The notes beneath the pieces are model-generated. The model was given only the letters and a program-made list of their open reading frames with translations, was not told the origin of the DNA and ran no database searches. 64,000 nt of DNA from the NCBI RefSeq assembly GCF_004028635.1, contig NZ_ML138678.1:1116001-1180000 (forward strand), written 5' to 3'. The position numbers were made by a program, and so were the translations under genes. This stretch comes from Streptomyces cyaneus (lineage in GTDB: Bacteria; Actinomycetota; Actinomycetes; Streptomycetales; Streptomycetaceae). Below, in pieces: positions 44,260 through 53,001 of this stretch (the first letter of the stretch is position 1; each line of letters opens with the position of its first letter).

Positions 44260-45867
44260 TCACCTCTCCTTCAGCAGTACGGACAGCGCGGCGATGAGTT
44301 CGGCCTGGGGGTCCGGATGGATCTCCAGGGCGTCGAGTGGGGCGAGCCGGCGCTCGCGTTCGTGGTGCATGACCCGGTCCAGGTGCTCGGCGAGCAGCCG
44401 CCCGGCCCGGTCGCGCAGCCGCAGCGCGCCGTGTGCCCCGATCCGCTCGGCGAGCCCCTCCCCCGCGGACCGCGCCCGGCGGGCGCCCAGCAGCGCGGTG
44501 GCGACGAGGGCGGTGACGACCTCGGCATCGGGAACGACGCTGCGGTCATGGACGCTCACCTCGTCCTCGGCGTACTCCTCGAGCTCCCGCCGCCAGCGCC
44601 GTACGGCCAGCCCGATGCGGTGCTCGACACTCTCCGGCCTCGGTTCACGGCCCGTCAGCTCGGGGGCGGCGGCGGCCGGTTCGCGCTGCCAGGCGTCGTC
44701 GACGCGCTCGTCGGCGGCGGTGACGGCGCACAGCAGGAGGGTGCTCAGGCTGTCCACCAGCGAGTCGAGGAGCTCCCCGGCGGAGCAGTCCAGCGGGAAG
44801 GCGCGCCAGCGCTTCAGGGCGTCGCCGGCGAGTACGGCGCCGGCCTGCAGTCGGCTGCGCACGCGCGCGTACTCGCTGTCGTACGCGCTGTCCACGGCGG
44901 CCGTGAGCCGCAGCGCGGCCGCGTACTGGGCGGCGGCGGCACTGGCGAGCTCGGGCATGCGGGCCTTGAGGGAGTCGAGAAGCCCGTATGCCGTACGGGC
45001 CACGACGTGCTCCCGGGCCGCCGGGTCATGGGCCTGCTGCACGAGCCAGGTGCGCAGGGCCGCCACGGCGCTGGCCGGCAGCAGTCCGCCGCCCCAGGCC
45101 GACTCGGGCAGCTCGGGCACGGTGAAGCGGGGTACTTCGCCGAGGCCGGCCTTGGTGAGGAGCGCCCCGTACTGCCGCGACACCTCGGACACGACCTGAT
45201 GGGGAACCCTGTCGAGAACGGTCACCAGGGTGGCGTCGTACTCCTTGGCGGTACGCAGCAGGTGCCAGGGGACGGCATCGGCGTAGCGCGCGGCCGTGGT
45301 GACCATGACCCAGATGTCGGCCGCGCAGATCAGCTCGGCGGCGAGGGCGCGGTTGTCGGCGAGCAGGGAGTCGATGTCGGGCGCGTCGAGGAGGGCGAGC
45401 CCGGCGGGCATCGTGTCGGCGGTCTCGACGCGCAGCACGCGCGCGCCGTCCTCGCCTGGCAGCATCAGTTCGTCCGCCGGATCGTGCTCGGGCACCCACA
45501 CACGTGTGAGATCGGGCAGTACGCGCATCCCGCTGAACCAATGATGATCCTCCGGATGGCAGACCAGCACCGGGTTTCGCGTCGTCGGCCGCAGCACGCC
45601 CGCCTCGGTCACGCGTCTGCCCACGAGGGAGTTGACGAGCGTCGACTTCCCGGCGCCGGTGGATCCTCCCACCACGGCCAGCAAGGGCGCTTCGGGCTCT
45701 CTCAAGCGGGGCACCAAATAGTCGTCGAGCTGCGCGAGCAGTTCGTCGCGGTTGGCACGCGCGCGTGGGGCCCCCGCCAGGGGCAGCGGGAAGCGTGCGG
45801 CGGCGACACGGTCGCGCAGGGCGGAGAGTGCGTCGAGCAGCTGAGGCCGTACGTCCAAGGTCACCAC
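44260..45867 (-). CDS. dynamin-like / ABC-type GTPase partner protein
   Basis: A 535-residue GTPase. [18 protein letters not shown] leads to G1 [15 protein letters not shown] (about residue 55), G3-like LLDAPDIDS, and VTVLDRV at G4. The C-terminal two thirds are helical, with no clear membrane segment. The start is one of two consecutive GTG codons (45867 or 45864); a TAAAAT -10-like box about 20 bases upstream suggests a leaderless or nearly leaderless message. It precedes and is coupled to the larger GTPase. Confidence 0.83.
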   Translation of the reverse strand: MVTLDVRPQLLDALSALRDRVAAARFPLPLAGAPRARANRDELLAQLDDYLVPRLREPEAPLLAVVGGSTGAGKSTLVNSLVGRRVTEAGVLRPTTRNPVLVCHPEDHHWFSGMRVLPDLTRVWVPEHDPADELMLPGEDGARVLRVETADTMPAGLALLDAPDIDSLLADNRALAAELICAADIWVMVTTAARYADAVPWHLLRTAKEYDATLVTVLDRVPHQVVSEVSRQYGALLTKAGLGEVPRFTVPELPESAWGGGLLPASAVAALRTWLVQQAHDPAAREHVVARTAYGLLDSLKARMPELASAAAAQYAAALRLTAAVDSAYDSEYARVRSRLQAGAVLAGDALKRWRAFPLDCSAGELLDSLVDSLSTLLLCAVTAADERVDDAWQREPAAAAPELTGREPRPESVEHRIGLAVRRWRRELEEYAEDEVSVHDRSVVPDAEVVTALVATALLGARRARSAGEGLAERIGAHGALRLRDRAGRLLAEHLDRVMHHERERRLAPLDALEIHPDPQAELIAALSVLLKER

Positions 45868-46189
45868 ATGCGAAGAATGCCCAATTTTAGGGGAATTCTG
45901 AAGCATATGAGCATGTCTGCGCGCCGACGGGACACAAGGGATGGAAGGGGCGACTGGGACACAGGCACAGTCCAGGCATAACGAGTGCACAACACCCGGG
46001 GCGTACGAGGCCAAAAGCGGTGCACGATTCGCACCTGCCTGCGATTATCAGGACCGCTTCACCGAACCTCCACATCGAGCCACGGAGGCGAAGCAACTGG
46101 GACATGGACGCGGGAGCCCTATCCTTGTCCCCGGCATCGTCACGGATCAGCCCGCACCCCGGGCACCACGACCGAGGCCACCACAACCG
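45868..46189. other. promoter region of the GTPase pair and tRNA-Arg
   Basis: This 322-base gap has no supported gene. The end near 45890 is locally AT-rich (TAAAAT on the minus strand) and probably holds the GTPase promoter; the other end must hold the tRNA promoter. Confidence 0.4.
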
Positions 46190-46262
46190 GCCCCCGTAGC
46201 TCAGTGGATAGAGCAGGCGCCTTCTAAGCGCTTGGCCGCAGGTTCGAGTCCTGCCGGGGGCG
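46190..46262 (+). tRNA. tRNA-Arg (anticodon TCT)
   Basis: A 73-base cloverleaf: acceptor GCCCCCG pairs with CGGGGGC, D-arm GCTC...GAGC, anticodon loop CTTCTAA (TCT), T-arm GCAGG-TTCGAGT-CCTGC, discriminator G. CCA is not encoded. It decodes AGA, a very rare codon in this GC-rich genome. A terminator follows at 46273. No integrase lies next to it. Confidence 0.95.
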
Positions 46263-46272
46263 CTCATGCTCC

Positions 46273-46296
46273 GCCCTCCTTCGGGAGGGCGTTTTT
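46273..46296 (+). terminator. rho-independent terminator of tRNA-Arg
   Basis: GCCCTCC-TTCG-GGAGGGC followed by GTTTTT: a 7-bp stem with a stable UUCG tetraloop and a U-tract, ten bases after the tRNA. Confidence 0.92.
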
Positions 46297-46325
46297 GCTG
46301 CCGCTCCCTCACGTCCGGGGCGGCG

Positions 46326-47102
46326 TCACAGGTCGGTGCCCCCGCTGACGTCGAGGTACTGACCGGTGATCCAGCGGGAGTCGTCGCAGGCGAGGAACGC
46401 CACCACGTCGGCCACGTCGGAGGGCCTGCCGATGCGGTCGAAGACGGACCGCGCGGCCAGGGCGGCCCGTGCCTCGGGCGTCGCTCTGCGCCGGGCGTTC
46501 ATGTCCGTCTCGATGAACCCCGGCCCGACCGTGTTGACGGTGATGCCGCGGCCGCCGAGCTCCTTCGCCAGACACAGGGTCATGGTGTCCAGCGCACCCT
46601 TGGACATGGCGTACGCGACGGACTCGGGGAAGGCCCGTCGTGTGGCGAGCGAGGAGATGTTGATGATGCGCCCACCGTCACGCATCCGCGGCAGCGCGCC
46701 CTGCACGAGGAAGAACGGTGCCTTGGCGTTGACGGCGATCATGCGGTCGAAGACCTCGGGAACCGCCTGCCCCACCGGCCCCGAACCGCTCACCCCCGCG
46801 TTGTTCACCAGGATGTCGAGCGAGCCCTCGACGCCGCTCTCCGCGCGCAGCCCGGCGTCGAAGGCCGCGAACACGGCGTCGGCATCGCCCGGCACGCCGA
46901 GTTCCGCCTCGACCGGGAAGGCTCGTCCGCCGTTCTTGCGTATCTCCGCCACGACCTCCTGGGCGGCGTCCGCGCTGTGCCCGTAATGGACGCCGACGAG
47001 CGCCCCGTCGTGCGCGAGCCGCCCGGCGATGGCTCTGCCGATTCCCCGGCCGGCCCCGGTGACCAGTGCGATCTTGCCCTTCAGTGCGCGTTGGGTATCC
47101 AC
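46326..47102 (-). CDS. SDR family NAD(P)-dependent oxidoreductase
   Basis: A 258-residue short-chain dehydrogenase. VTGAGRGIGRAIA binds the cofactor, LVNNAGVSG is the NNAG motif, NISSLA carries the catalytic Ser, and YAMSK the Tyr and Lys. DVSGGTDL is the usual C-terminal end. The closest shape is 3-oxoacyl-ACP reductase (FabG)-like; the substrate is unknown. GTG 47102 has GAGG five bases upstream. Confidence 0.9.
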   Translation of the reverse strand: MDTQRALKGKIALVTGAGRGIGRAIAGRLAHDGALVGVHYGHSADAAQEVVAEIRKNGGRAFPVEAELGVPGDADAVFAAFDAGLRAESGVEGSLDILVNNAGVSGSGPVGQAVPEVFDRMIAVNAKAPFFLVQGALPRMRDGGRIINISSLATRRAFPESVAYAMSKGALDTMTLCLAKELGGRGITVNTVGPGFIETDMNARRRATPEARAALAARSVFDRIGRPSDVADVVAFLACDDSRWITGQYLDVSGGTDL

Positions 47103-47138
47103 GAAGACCTCACGAAGACCTTGTGTATCGAAGGAAGC

Positions 47139-47207
47139 AGGAACGAGGGAGAGAGTAGGAACGAAGGAGAGAGCAGGAACGGAGGAGGGAGCAGAGGAGA
47201 GAAAGCG
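47139..47207. repeat. 18-bp A/G-rich tandem repeat
   Basis: Three full units of the form AGGAACGAAGGAGAGAGC (47139, 47157, 47175) plus a partial fourth, in the gap between the SDR and epimerase genes. One strand is almost pure purine. A shorter direct repeat, ACGAAGACCT, occurs at 47101 and 47112. It lies in the 5' region of the SDR gene. Confidence 0.8.
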
Positions 47208-47222
47208 TGCCGGACCGACGCC

Positions 47223-48179
47223 TCACCGGCCCATGAACTCCCGGTACCACACGGCGTGTTCGGCAAGGCTCCGCGCGAACCCCGTTCCGGGATCGGCCCC
47301 GACGGCGCCCCAGAACCTGTCGTCCGCGAACCAGTGGTCCACGGCGAGCATGCCGAGGTGGTGCAGCGCACGCGGCCGGCCGGCGAGCCGGGTCCGGGCC
47401 TCGTCGATGTCCACGGGCGGGCCCGGCAGGCGCAGGCCGAGCCGGTCGGCCAGCGTGTCCAGCAGTTCCGAACAGTCCACCGGCTCCGGGTGGTTGACGT
47501 GATGCGCGCCCGTCAGGTCCCGGTCCGACAGCCCGGCGGCGACCACCGCACGCCCCAACGCCCGTACGTCGACGACGGAGTGCCGGGCGGTGCAGCCCTT
47601 CAGGCCGGCCGACAGCAGCCCCAGCAGGCCGGCCAGCCCCGGCACCACCCATCGGTCGCCGGCCCCGAGCACGAGGTGCGGGCGCAGCACGACCCCGCCG
47701 GCGTCCAGTACGTGCCGCTCGGCGGCGGCGCGGGACCGGCTGGTCGGCGAGACCGGCGCGAGCGGCAACTCGCCGGGGAGCGCTCCGGTGAAGGGCCCCC
47801 GGCCGTATACGGCGGCCGTACTCACGTAGACGACCCGGGCCGCACCTGCGCGCGTCGCCTCCTCGACGAGGGCGCGGGTGCCGTGGTCGTTGACGGTCTC
47901 GGTGAGGCGTTCGTCGTCGCCGATGTGGGAGGCGCAGTGCAGTACGACGTCGATGCCGTCGCAGACACCGCGCAGGGACGCCGGGTCGGCGAGGTCCGCG
48001 CGTACGACATCCGCCGCCGGGGCGCCGGCGACGGGGCCGCCGGCCGGCGGCAGGCTCCCGGGGTGGCGCAGCAGCAGCCGGATCCGGGACGGCGTCACGT
48101 CCCGCGACTCACCGAGAGCCGCGACGACATGACCTCCGATGAAGCCGCCGGCACCGGTGACGAGTAAGCGTGGTGACAA
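47223..48179 (-). CDS. NAD-dependent epimerase/dehydratase, TTA at codon 5
   Basis: A 318-residue extended SDR protein. LLVTGAGGFIGGHVVAAL binds NAD, VVYVSTAAVYGRG is the catalytic Ser region. The active-site YxxxK is replaced: the position after the Ser block reads SPTSRSRAAAERHVL, so the canonical Tyr is missing and catalysis may differ. The TTG start at 48179 has GGAGG eight bases upstream. Codon 5 is TTA (48165-48167), making translation bldA-dependent. Confidence 0.8.
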   Translation of the reverse strand: MSPRLLVTGAGGFIGGHVVAALGESRDVTPSRIRLLLRHPGSLPPAGGPVAGAPAADVVRADLADPASLRGVCDGIDVVLHCASHIGDDERLTETVNDHGTRALVEEATRAGAARVVYVSTAAVYGRGPFTGALPGELPLAPVSPTSRSRAAAERHVLDAGGVVLRPHLVLGAGDRWVVPGLAGLLGLLSAGLKGCTARHSVVDVRALGRAVVAAGLSDRDLTGAHHVNHPEPVDCSELLDTLADRLGLRLPGPPVDIDEARTRLAGRPRALHHLGMLAVDHWFADDRFWGAVGADPGTGFARSLAEHAVWYREFMGR

Positions 48180-48284
48180 GGTGAGTTCCTCCCTGCCGGC
48201 CCACGGACCGGCTCGGCGGCCAGGTCCTTCACGGTACTGCGCGTTCCGTACAGTCGTTCCACCTGGCCATGGAAAGGAACCACC

Positions 48285-49244
48285 GTGCGGCTGCGCTGTG
48301 CTGTGCTCGACGACTTCCAGAGCGTGTCGACCGAGGTCGCCGACTTCTCGCCCCTCGCGGACGACGTGGAGGTCGTCCCCTTCACCACCCACCTCCCCGA
48401 CGAGGACGCCCTCGCCGCGGCCCTCGCCGACTTCGACATCGTCGTCACGCTGCGGGAACGCGTCCCCTTCCCCGCCTCCCTGATCGCCCGTCTGCCCCGG
48501 CTGAAGCTGCTGATCGCCTCCGGCATGCGCAACTCGGTCATCGACTACGCCGCCGCCGAGGCGCACGGCGTCACCGTCTGCGGTACGGCGAGCTCCTCGA
48601 CCCCGCCCGTCGAACTCACCTGGGCCCTACTGCTCGGCCTCGCCCGCGGCATCGTCGAGGAGAGCAACGCCCTGCGCTCCGGTGGCCCCTGGCAGCACAC
48701 GGTCGGCGCCGACCTGCACGGCCGCCGTCTCGGACTGCTCGGCCTGGGCAAGATCGGCAGCCGGGTGGCCCAGGTCGGCCTCGCCTTCGGCATGCACGTC
48801 ACCGCCTGGAGCCAGAACCTCACCAAGGAGTACGCCGACGAGGTGGGCGTCCAACTGGCTCCCTCCAAGGAGGAGTTGCTCGCCGAGAGCGACTTCGTCT
48901 CCGTCCACCTGGCCCTGAGCGACCGCACCCGAGGCCTGCTCGGTGCGTCGGAACTCGCCCTCCTCAAGCCGACGGCGTACCTGATCAACACCTCACGCGC
49001 GGCGATCGTCGACCAGGACGCCCTGCTCACCGCCCTGCACGAGGGCCGCATCGCCGGTGCCGGCGTCGACGTCTTCGACATCGAGCCCCTCCCCGCCGAC
49101 CACCCGATGCGCACGGCCCCCCGCCTGCTCGCCACACCCCACCTGGGCTATGTCTCGCAGGCCAACTACGCCACGTACTACGGCCAGGCGGTCGAGAACA
49201 TCCAGGCGTACCTGGCGGGTTCACCGGTACGACGGCTGCCTTGA
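48285..49244 (+). CDS. D-2-hydroxyacid dehydrogenase family protein
   Basis: A 319-residue NAD-dependent enzyme. LGLLGLGKIGSRVAQVGLAFGM is the Rossmann loop; NTSRAAIVDQDALL holds the catalytic Arg-region, GAGVDVFDIEPLP the Glu, and TPHLGYVSQANY the catalytic His. It reduces 2-oxoacids or oxidises D-hydroxyacids (phosphoglycerate dehydrogenase-like). The GTG at 48285 follows GGAAAGGAACCACC. Confidence 0.92.
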   Translation: MRLRCAVLDDFQSVSTEVADFSPLADDVEVVPFTTHLPDEDALAAALADFDIVVTLRERVPFPASLIARLPRLKLLIASGMRNSVIDYAAAEAHGVTVCGTASSSTPPVELTWALLLGLARGIVEESNALRSGGPWQHTVGADLHGRRLGLLGLGKIGSRVAQVGLAFGMHVTAWSQNLTKEYADEVGVQLAPSKEELLAESDFVSVHLALSDRTRGLLGASELALLKPTAYLINTSRAAIVDQDALLTALHEGRIAGAGVDVFDIEPLPADHPMRTAPRLLATPHLGYVSQANYATYYGQAVENIQAYLAGSPVRRLP

Positions 49245-49287
49245 GGCCGGCGCTGCCGCGGCGCTCCGGCGGGGGGTCAGTCAGCGG

Positions 49288-49884
49288 TCAGGCGATGTCG
49301 GCGTCCCCGTCGTGCGCGGCCTCGACCGGCCGCCGGTAGATCCCCTCGCTCCGGCTCAGATGGTGCAGGTCCACCAGATAGCGCCGGAGCGCCACATGGT
49401 CGATGTCGTCGCTGTCCTCGCACCAGACGCGCAGCTTGTCGTCGACGGTCCGCTCCGGGTACTCGACACCCGGCTCGAAGGTCTGCTCGGCGATGTGGCG
49501 CAGCACCAGCTTCTTGCGGGTCCACCGCGCGGGCAGCCGGACCAGCCGCCCGTCCCGGACGAAGGTGCGCAGGACCAGGTCGGTCCGGTCGTCCCCGGAG
49601 GCAGGGCTCCCGGCGGCCGCGGCGTCGTTCTCCCGCCGCGCCGCCTCCCGCGCGTACTCCTTGAACAGGCCGTACGCCACGCCCAGTTCCCCGTCGTCCC
49701 CAGCCGTCACCACGCCCTGCTCCCGCAGTCGGAGCAGCGCCACGGCCGTCTCCTTCGGGGACAGCCCCGCCGCCCGGGCGACCTGCTCACTGCTCCCCGC
49801 GCCCAGCGCCACGGCGGCGAAGGCCCGCACCCGGCTCTCCTCGGCGAACAGCCGGACCAGTTGTTCCGTCGGATCGGTAGCCAT
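49288..49884 (-). CDS. HTH / DUF2087 domain protein
   Basis: A 198-residue protein. The first 75 residues resemble a helix-turn-helix (FAAVALGAGSSEQVARAAGLSPKETAVALLRLREQGVV). The second half is the DUF2087 domain: VLRTFVRDGRLVRLPARWTRKKLVL, FEPGVEYPERTVDDKL, DHVALRRYLVDLHHLSRSEGIYRR. DUF2087 proteins are probably transcriptional regulators; the target is unknown. Confidence 0.85.
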   Translation of the reverse strand: MATDPTEQLVRLFAEESRVRAFAAVALGAGSSEQVARAAGLSPKETAVALLRLREQGVVTAGDDGELGVAYGLFKEYAREAARRENDAAAAGSPASGDDRTDLVLRTFVRDGRLVRLPARWTRKKLVLRHIAEQTFEPGVEYPERTVDDKLRVWCEDSDDIDHVALRRYLVDLHHLSRSEGIYRRPVEAAHDGDADIA

Positions 49885-49982
49885 GCCCGGAGGCTAGTGG
49901 ACATCGGCCGCGGAGCTAACCGATTTTTCCGCGAACCGAAACGAGGCGAGGCGAGGCGACGCAGGACATGGCGAGGCGGGCC

Positions 49983-50843
49983 TCAGGCGTACCGGTAGAT
50001 CGCGGACATGTCCTCCAGCTCGTCCGGAGTCACGTCCCACGGTGGCAGTCGCTCGTGCCGGGCGACGATCCGGCCGTACTGCGCGCTGCCCCGGCCGGGC
50101 GGCTTCGCCGGCAGATAGCGGTGTTTGCGGTGGCGCCGCTGCCAGCGTTGCCACTGCATGTCCATGAAGGCGTGGACCAGCCAGAAGACGGGGTCGTTGA
50201 CGGACGCGCCGCCGAGCATGACGCCCCCGACCCAGCGATGCACCCGGTTGTGGTTGCGCCAGACGACCCTGCCGCTGCCCCACCCCTCCATCTTGTTGCG
50301 GAAGCCCTTGGTGACCGTCGAGTCCCACGGGGCGACGTCGTAGACGGGGTCCTTCAGCGCCCAGTTCAGATCGTCCCGGGTGGGCAGGTCGATCGGATCG
50401 CGGGGGCGGCCCAGGTTCCGGGTGAGGAACTCGACGTTGGTGATGCTCTCCGTGATGGTCCAGTTGCCCGTCCGGTAGGCGAACGGCCCGGTCATCACCT
50501 GCCGGTCCACGGGCCGCCCGGTGCCGCCGAGCAGATCGTCGGTCCACGGCACCGAGGTGGTCGAACGGTCCCGGGTCCAATCCCAGTACGGCACCGTCAC
50601 CGAGGGGTCGACACGCTGCAGGGCGCTCTCCATGTCCAGCACGAACCGGCGGTGCCAGGGCAGGAAGGAGGGCGTCATATGGGCGGCGCGCAGTCCGCGG
50701 TCGCCGTCGCCGACGAAGTGCTCGATGTGCAGCCGTACGAACTCGTCGTACTCGCCACTGCGTTTGAGCTCGAGCAGCGCCTCGACGAACCGCCGCCGCT
50801 CGGTGCGCGTCAGCTTGCTGACGTTCTTACGCACGTACACCAT
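49983..50843 (-). CDS. melC2: tyrosinase MelC2
   Basis: A 286-residue type-3 copper monooxygenase that oxidises tyrosine to dopaquinone for melanin. CuA ligands are His39, His55 and His64 (FLPWHRRF); CuB ligands His198, His202 (NHNRVHRW) and His224. The last reads FWLVHAFMD where most Streptomyces MelC2 have WLHHAYID; the ligand His is kept but the neighbouring His is Val. It lacks its own signal and is exported with MelC1. It overlaps melC1 by 17 bases, with GGAGGCGGAGC before ATG 50843. Confidence 0.9.
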   Translation of the reverse strand: MVYVRKNVSKLTRTERRRFVEALLELKRSGEYDEFVRLHIEHFVGDGDRGLRAAHMTPSFLPWHRRFVLDMESALQRVDPSVTVPYWDWTRDRSTTSVPWTDDLLGGTGRPVDRQVMTGPFAYRTGNWTITESITNVEFLTRNLGRPRDPIDLPTRDDLNWALKDPVYDVAPWDSTVTKGFRNKMEGWGSGRVVWRNHNRVHRWVGGVMLGGASVNDPVFWLVHAFMDMQWQRWQRRHRKHRYLPAKPPGRGSAQYGRIVARHERLPPWDVTPDELEDMSAIYRYA

Positions 50844-51324
50844 GCTCCGCCTCCATGTGCAGGTGCCCGCCGTGGAACGGCCCGGGAGCCAGGTCGAGCA
50901 GCCGTCGGCGGGGTCCGAGTTCGTCGACAGCCGCGCGGGTCGCCTCCAGCGGCGTCCGGTACCAGCTGTAGTGGTCGATCATGCTCAGCCAGGTGCCGTC
51001 GGCGCGGCGCATCAGGTGCAGCGGGCGGCCGTCCACGGTGACCCGCCATTCGACGCCGAGGGCGCTGAGGCCCTCGAAGGGAAGCGGGGCGCCCTGGATA
51101 CGGCGGCCGCGGTAGGTCTCGTCGAAGGGGGTGCCGGTCTCGTGCTGCCCATCCGCGGACTGCGAGGGCCGGGAGGCGGCGAGCACCGGCGTGAACGCCA
51201 CGGCGACGGAGGCGAACAGCAGCCGCGCCGCCTCCCGCCGTGTCCACCGCCCCGTCTCGCCGCTCACCGGGGCGCCCGCCCCCTGTACAGCACCCACCGA
51301 CACTCCGTCTGCGCTGACGGCCAT
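50827..51324 (-). CDS. melC1: tyrosinase cofactor / copper chaperone MelC1
   Basis: A 165-residue caddie protein. A twin-arginine export signal is visible (WTRREAARLLFASVAVAFTPVLAA); the mature part has FDETYRGRRIQGAP, DGRPLHLMRRADGTWLSMIDHY and ATRAAVDELG as in MelC1, and a His-rich C-terminus (FHGGHLHMEAEHG) suited to copper delivery. It loads copper into MelC2 and carries it through Tat. The N-terminus before the RR is longer than usual. GGAGTGAGCG precedes ATG 51324. Confidence 0.9.
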   Translation of the reverse strand: MAVSADGVSVGAVQGAGAPVSGETGRWTRREAARLLFASVAVAFTPVLAASRPSQSADGQHETGTPFDETYRGRRIQGAPLPFEGLSALGVEWRVTVDGRPLHLMRRADGTWLSMIDHYSWYRTPLEATRAAVDELGPRRRLLDLAPGPFHGGHLHMEAEHGVRA

Positions 51325-51425
51325 CGCTCACTCCTCGTACGGTTCGGCTGTTCGTACGAGTAACCGTCCAGGACGCCCCACGGTCACCGCCGGAACGCCC
51401 ATACGGCGGTGTCACCCGGTCGGCC

Positions 51426-52034
51426 TCAACTCGTCCAGAAGTCCCACCAACGGGTCAGGATCAGCATCCCGACGATCCCGATGTGCAGCAGCGGAAGTAC
51501 CCAGGTGAACTCCGCGAGGAAGGCCTTCACCGGCCCCGGCGCGGGCAGGAAGCCGTTGCGCACAAGAAAAGAAGTGACGTACCAGAACAGCGGGATCGTC
51601 GCGAGCCAGGCCAGGCAGCACCACAGGCACAGCGCGTTGATCCGGTACAGGGACTCGAACTGCAGCCAGGAGACGAACCCGATCCCGAAGAGGCATCCTG
51701 CCCCGAAGGCCAGCCAGTACCAGCGCGGGAAGGCGGCCCCGGCCAGCAGACTGACGCCGACGCAGATCACGATGCCGTAGGCCACCAGGCCCAGCATCGG
51801 GTTGGGGAACCCGAAGGCCTCGGCCTGGTCGCTCTCCATCACGCTGCCGCAGGACAGCACGGGGTTCAGGCTGCAGCCCGGGGTGAAGTCCGGGTCCTCG
51901 AGCAGCTTGAACTTGTCGAGGGTGATGACCCAGGAGGCCAGCAGCCCGGCCGCCCCGGTGAGCACGAGCAGCAGGGCGAACGCCCGGCCGCCGCCCACGG
52001 TCCGCCGCGCGCCCGGGGCCGGGGTCGGGGTCAC
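51426..52034 (-). CDS. vitamin K epoxide reductase (VKOR) family membrane protein
   Basis: A 202-residue protein with five predicted helices. The redox cysteines are in FTPGCSLNPVLSCGSVM (outer loop pair) and the active CxxC in NALCLWCCLAW. Bacterial VKOR reoxidises a DsbA-like partner and so drives disulfide formation outside the cell. Its start overlaps the stop of the GH16-like gene (GTGA; a GTG one codon upstream is possible). Neighbouring exported proteins with paired cysteines are plausible beneficiaries. Confidence 0.88.
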   Translation of the reverse strand: MTPTPAPGARRTVGGGRAFALLLVLTGAAGLLASWVITLDKFKLLEDPDFTPGCSLNPVLSCGSVMESDQAEAFGFPNPMLGLVAYGIVICVGVSLLAGAAFPRWYWLAFGAGCLFGIGFVSWLQFESLYRINALCLWCCLAWLATIPLFWYVTSFLVRNGFLPAPGPVKAFLAEFTWVLPLLHIGIVGMLILTRWWDFWTS

Positions 52035-52768
52035 CACCGCGCTGCCTCGCGGTGGACGCGGAGGTAGTCGACGCCGAAGGTGATCGGAGCCGGGCCGCAG
52101 GGCGCCGGGTGGTGCTCGCCGGCGCACACCGACAGGTTCAGGATCAGATACGCCGACCAGTCGGCGCCGACGCCGGTGCCGTCGGAGAAGACGCACGCGC
52201 CATTGACGTACCACTCGACGGAACACGCGCCGTAGCAGGTGCCGATGGTCACCCAGCTGTCCGGGGCGATGGCGTCCTCGTCGGTGTAGTACGTCGAACC
52301 GCAGTTGACGTGGTTGGACAGCTCCAGCAGATGCGGGTTGTCCGGGTGGTACTCGAAGGAGTCGACCTCGTTCTCGCCGTCTTTCCAGGTCCACAGCGCC
52401 GGCCAGGCCCCGAGCCGGGAGGGCAGTTGGAGGCGGGCCTCGACGTAGTCGCCGGTCCTCACCCGGAAGCCCTCGTCGGAGTACTCGGTGGTGAGCAGGC
52501 CGGTGCGCCAGGCCTGGCGGCCGTTCTCCAGGGTGTGGCCGGAGGGTGTGGCGGTGAAGGTGGCCGTGCCGCCCGAGACGGTCACGCAGCCGGGGTCGAG
52601 TCGGTCGAGCTTGTTGTCGTCCGGGTTGTGATCGCAGTAGCGGTAGGCGCTCGTTCTGTCGCCGACCCATTTGGCGCCCCAGGCGATCGGTGTGCTGAAC
52701 TCCTCCGACCAGATGAGCGACCTGTCGGCGGTCGCGGCCGGCGTGAACTTGACGCTGTCGGTGGTCAT
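52031..52768 (-). CDS. GH16-type glycoside hydrolase without signal peptide
   Basis: A 245-residue jelly-roll protein. The GH16 catalytic motif ExDxxE appears as NEVDSFEYH; upstream LIWSEEFSTPIAWGAKW and WPALWTWKDG and downstream VEWYVNGACVF, YLILNLSVC fit the family of beta-1,3/1,4-glucanases and galactanases. Six or more cysteines are present, unexpected for a cytoplasmic protein, yet no signal peptide is seen at ATG 52768 or in the upstream frame. Secretion may use another route or the start may be misjudged. It is coupled to VKOR. Confidence 0.75.
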   Translation of the reverse strand: MTTDSVKFTPAATADRSLIWSEEFSTPIAWGAKWVGDRTSAYRYCDHNPDDNKLDRLDPGCVTVSGGTATFTATPSGHTLENGRQAWRTGLLTTEYSDEGFRVRTGDYVEARLQLPSRLGAWPALWTWKDGENEVDSFEYHPDNPHLLELSNHVNCGSTYYTDEDAIAPDSWVTIGTCYGACSVEWYVNGACVFSDGTGVGADWSAYLILNLSVCAGEHHPAPCGPAPITFGVDYLRVHREAARW

Positions 52769-53001
52769 GGCGGCGAGGGTAATTCCTCTTTCGGGTCGCG
52801 CATGCGGTCGACCGGGCTGGACGAACCATACGATCAATCGATTCGCCGACCAGATGTCAATCCCTCCGAATGCCTCTGTGCATTCCATTCTTCACCCCTG
52901 CGAATTTCACGCGTATGGAGCAACGTGTCTCTTTTGCAGCGGCCTTGGACTGCTATGTTCTCCAACCGTCGGATCAGAGGTACTTTCAAGCGAGGTGAAT
53001 C

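Noticed and set aside
46190..46262. tRNA-Arg as integration site of a mobile element
   Set aside because: No integrase, excisionase or repeated tRNA 3' end was seen nearby.
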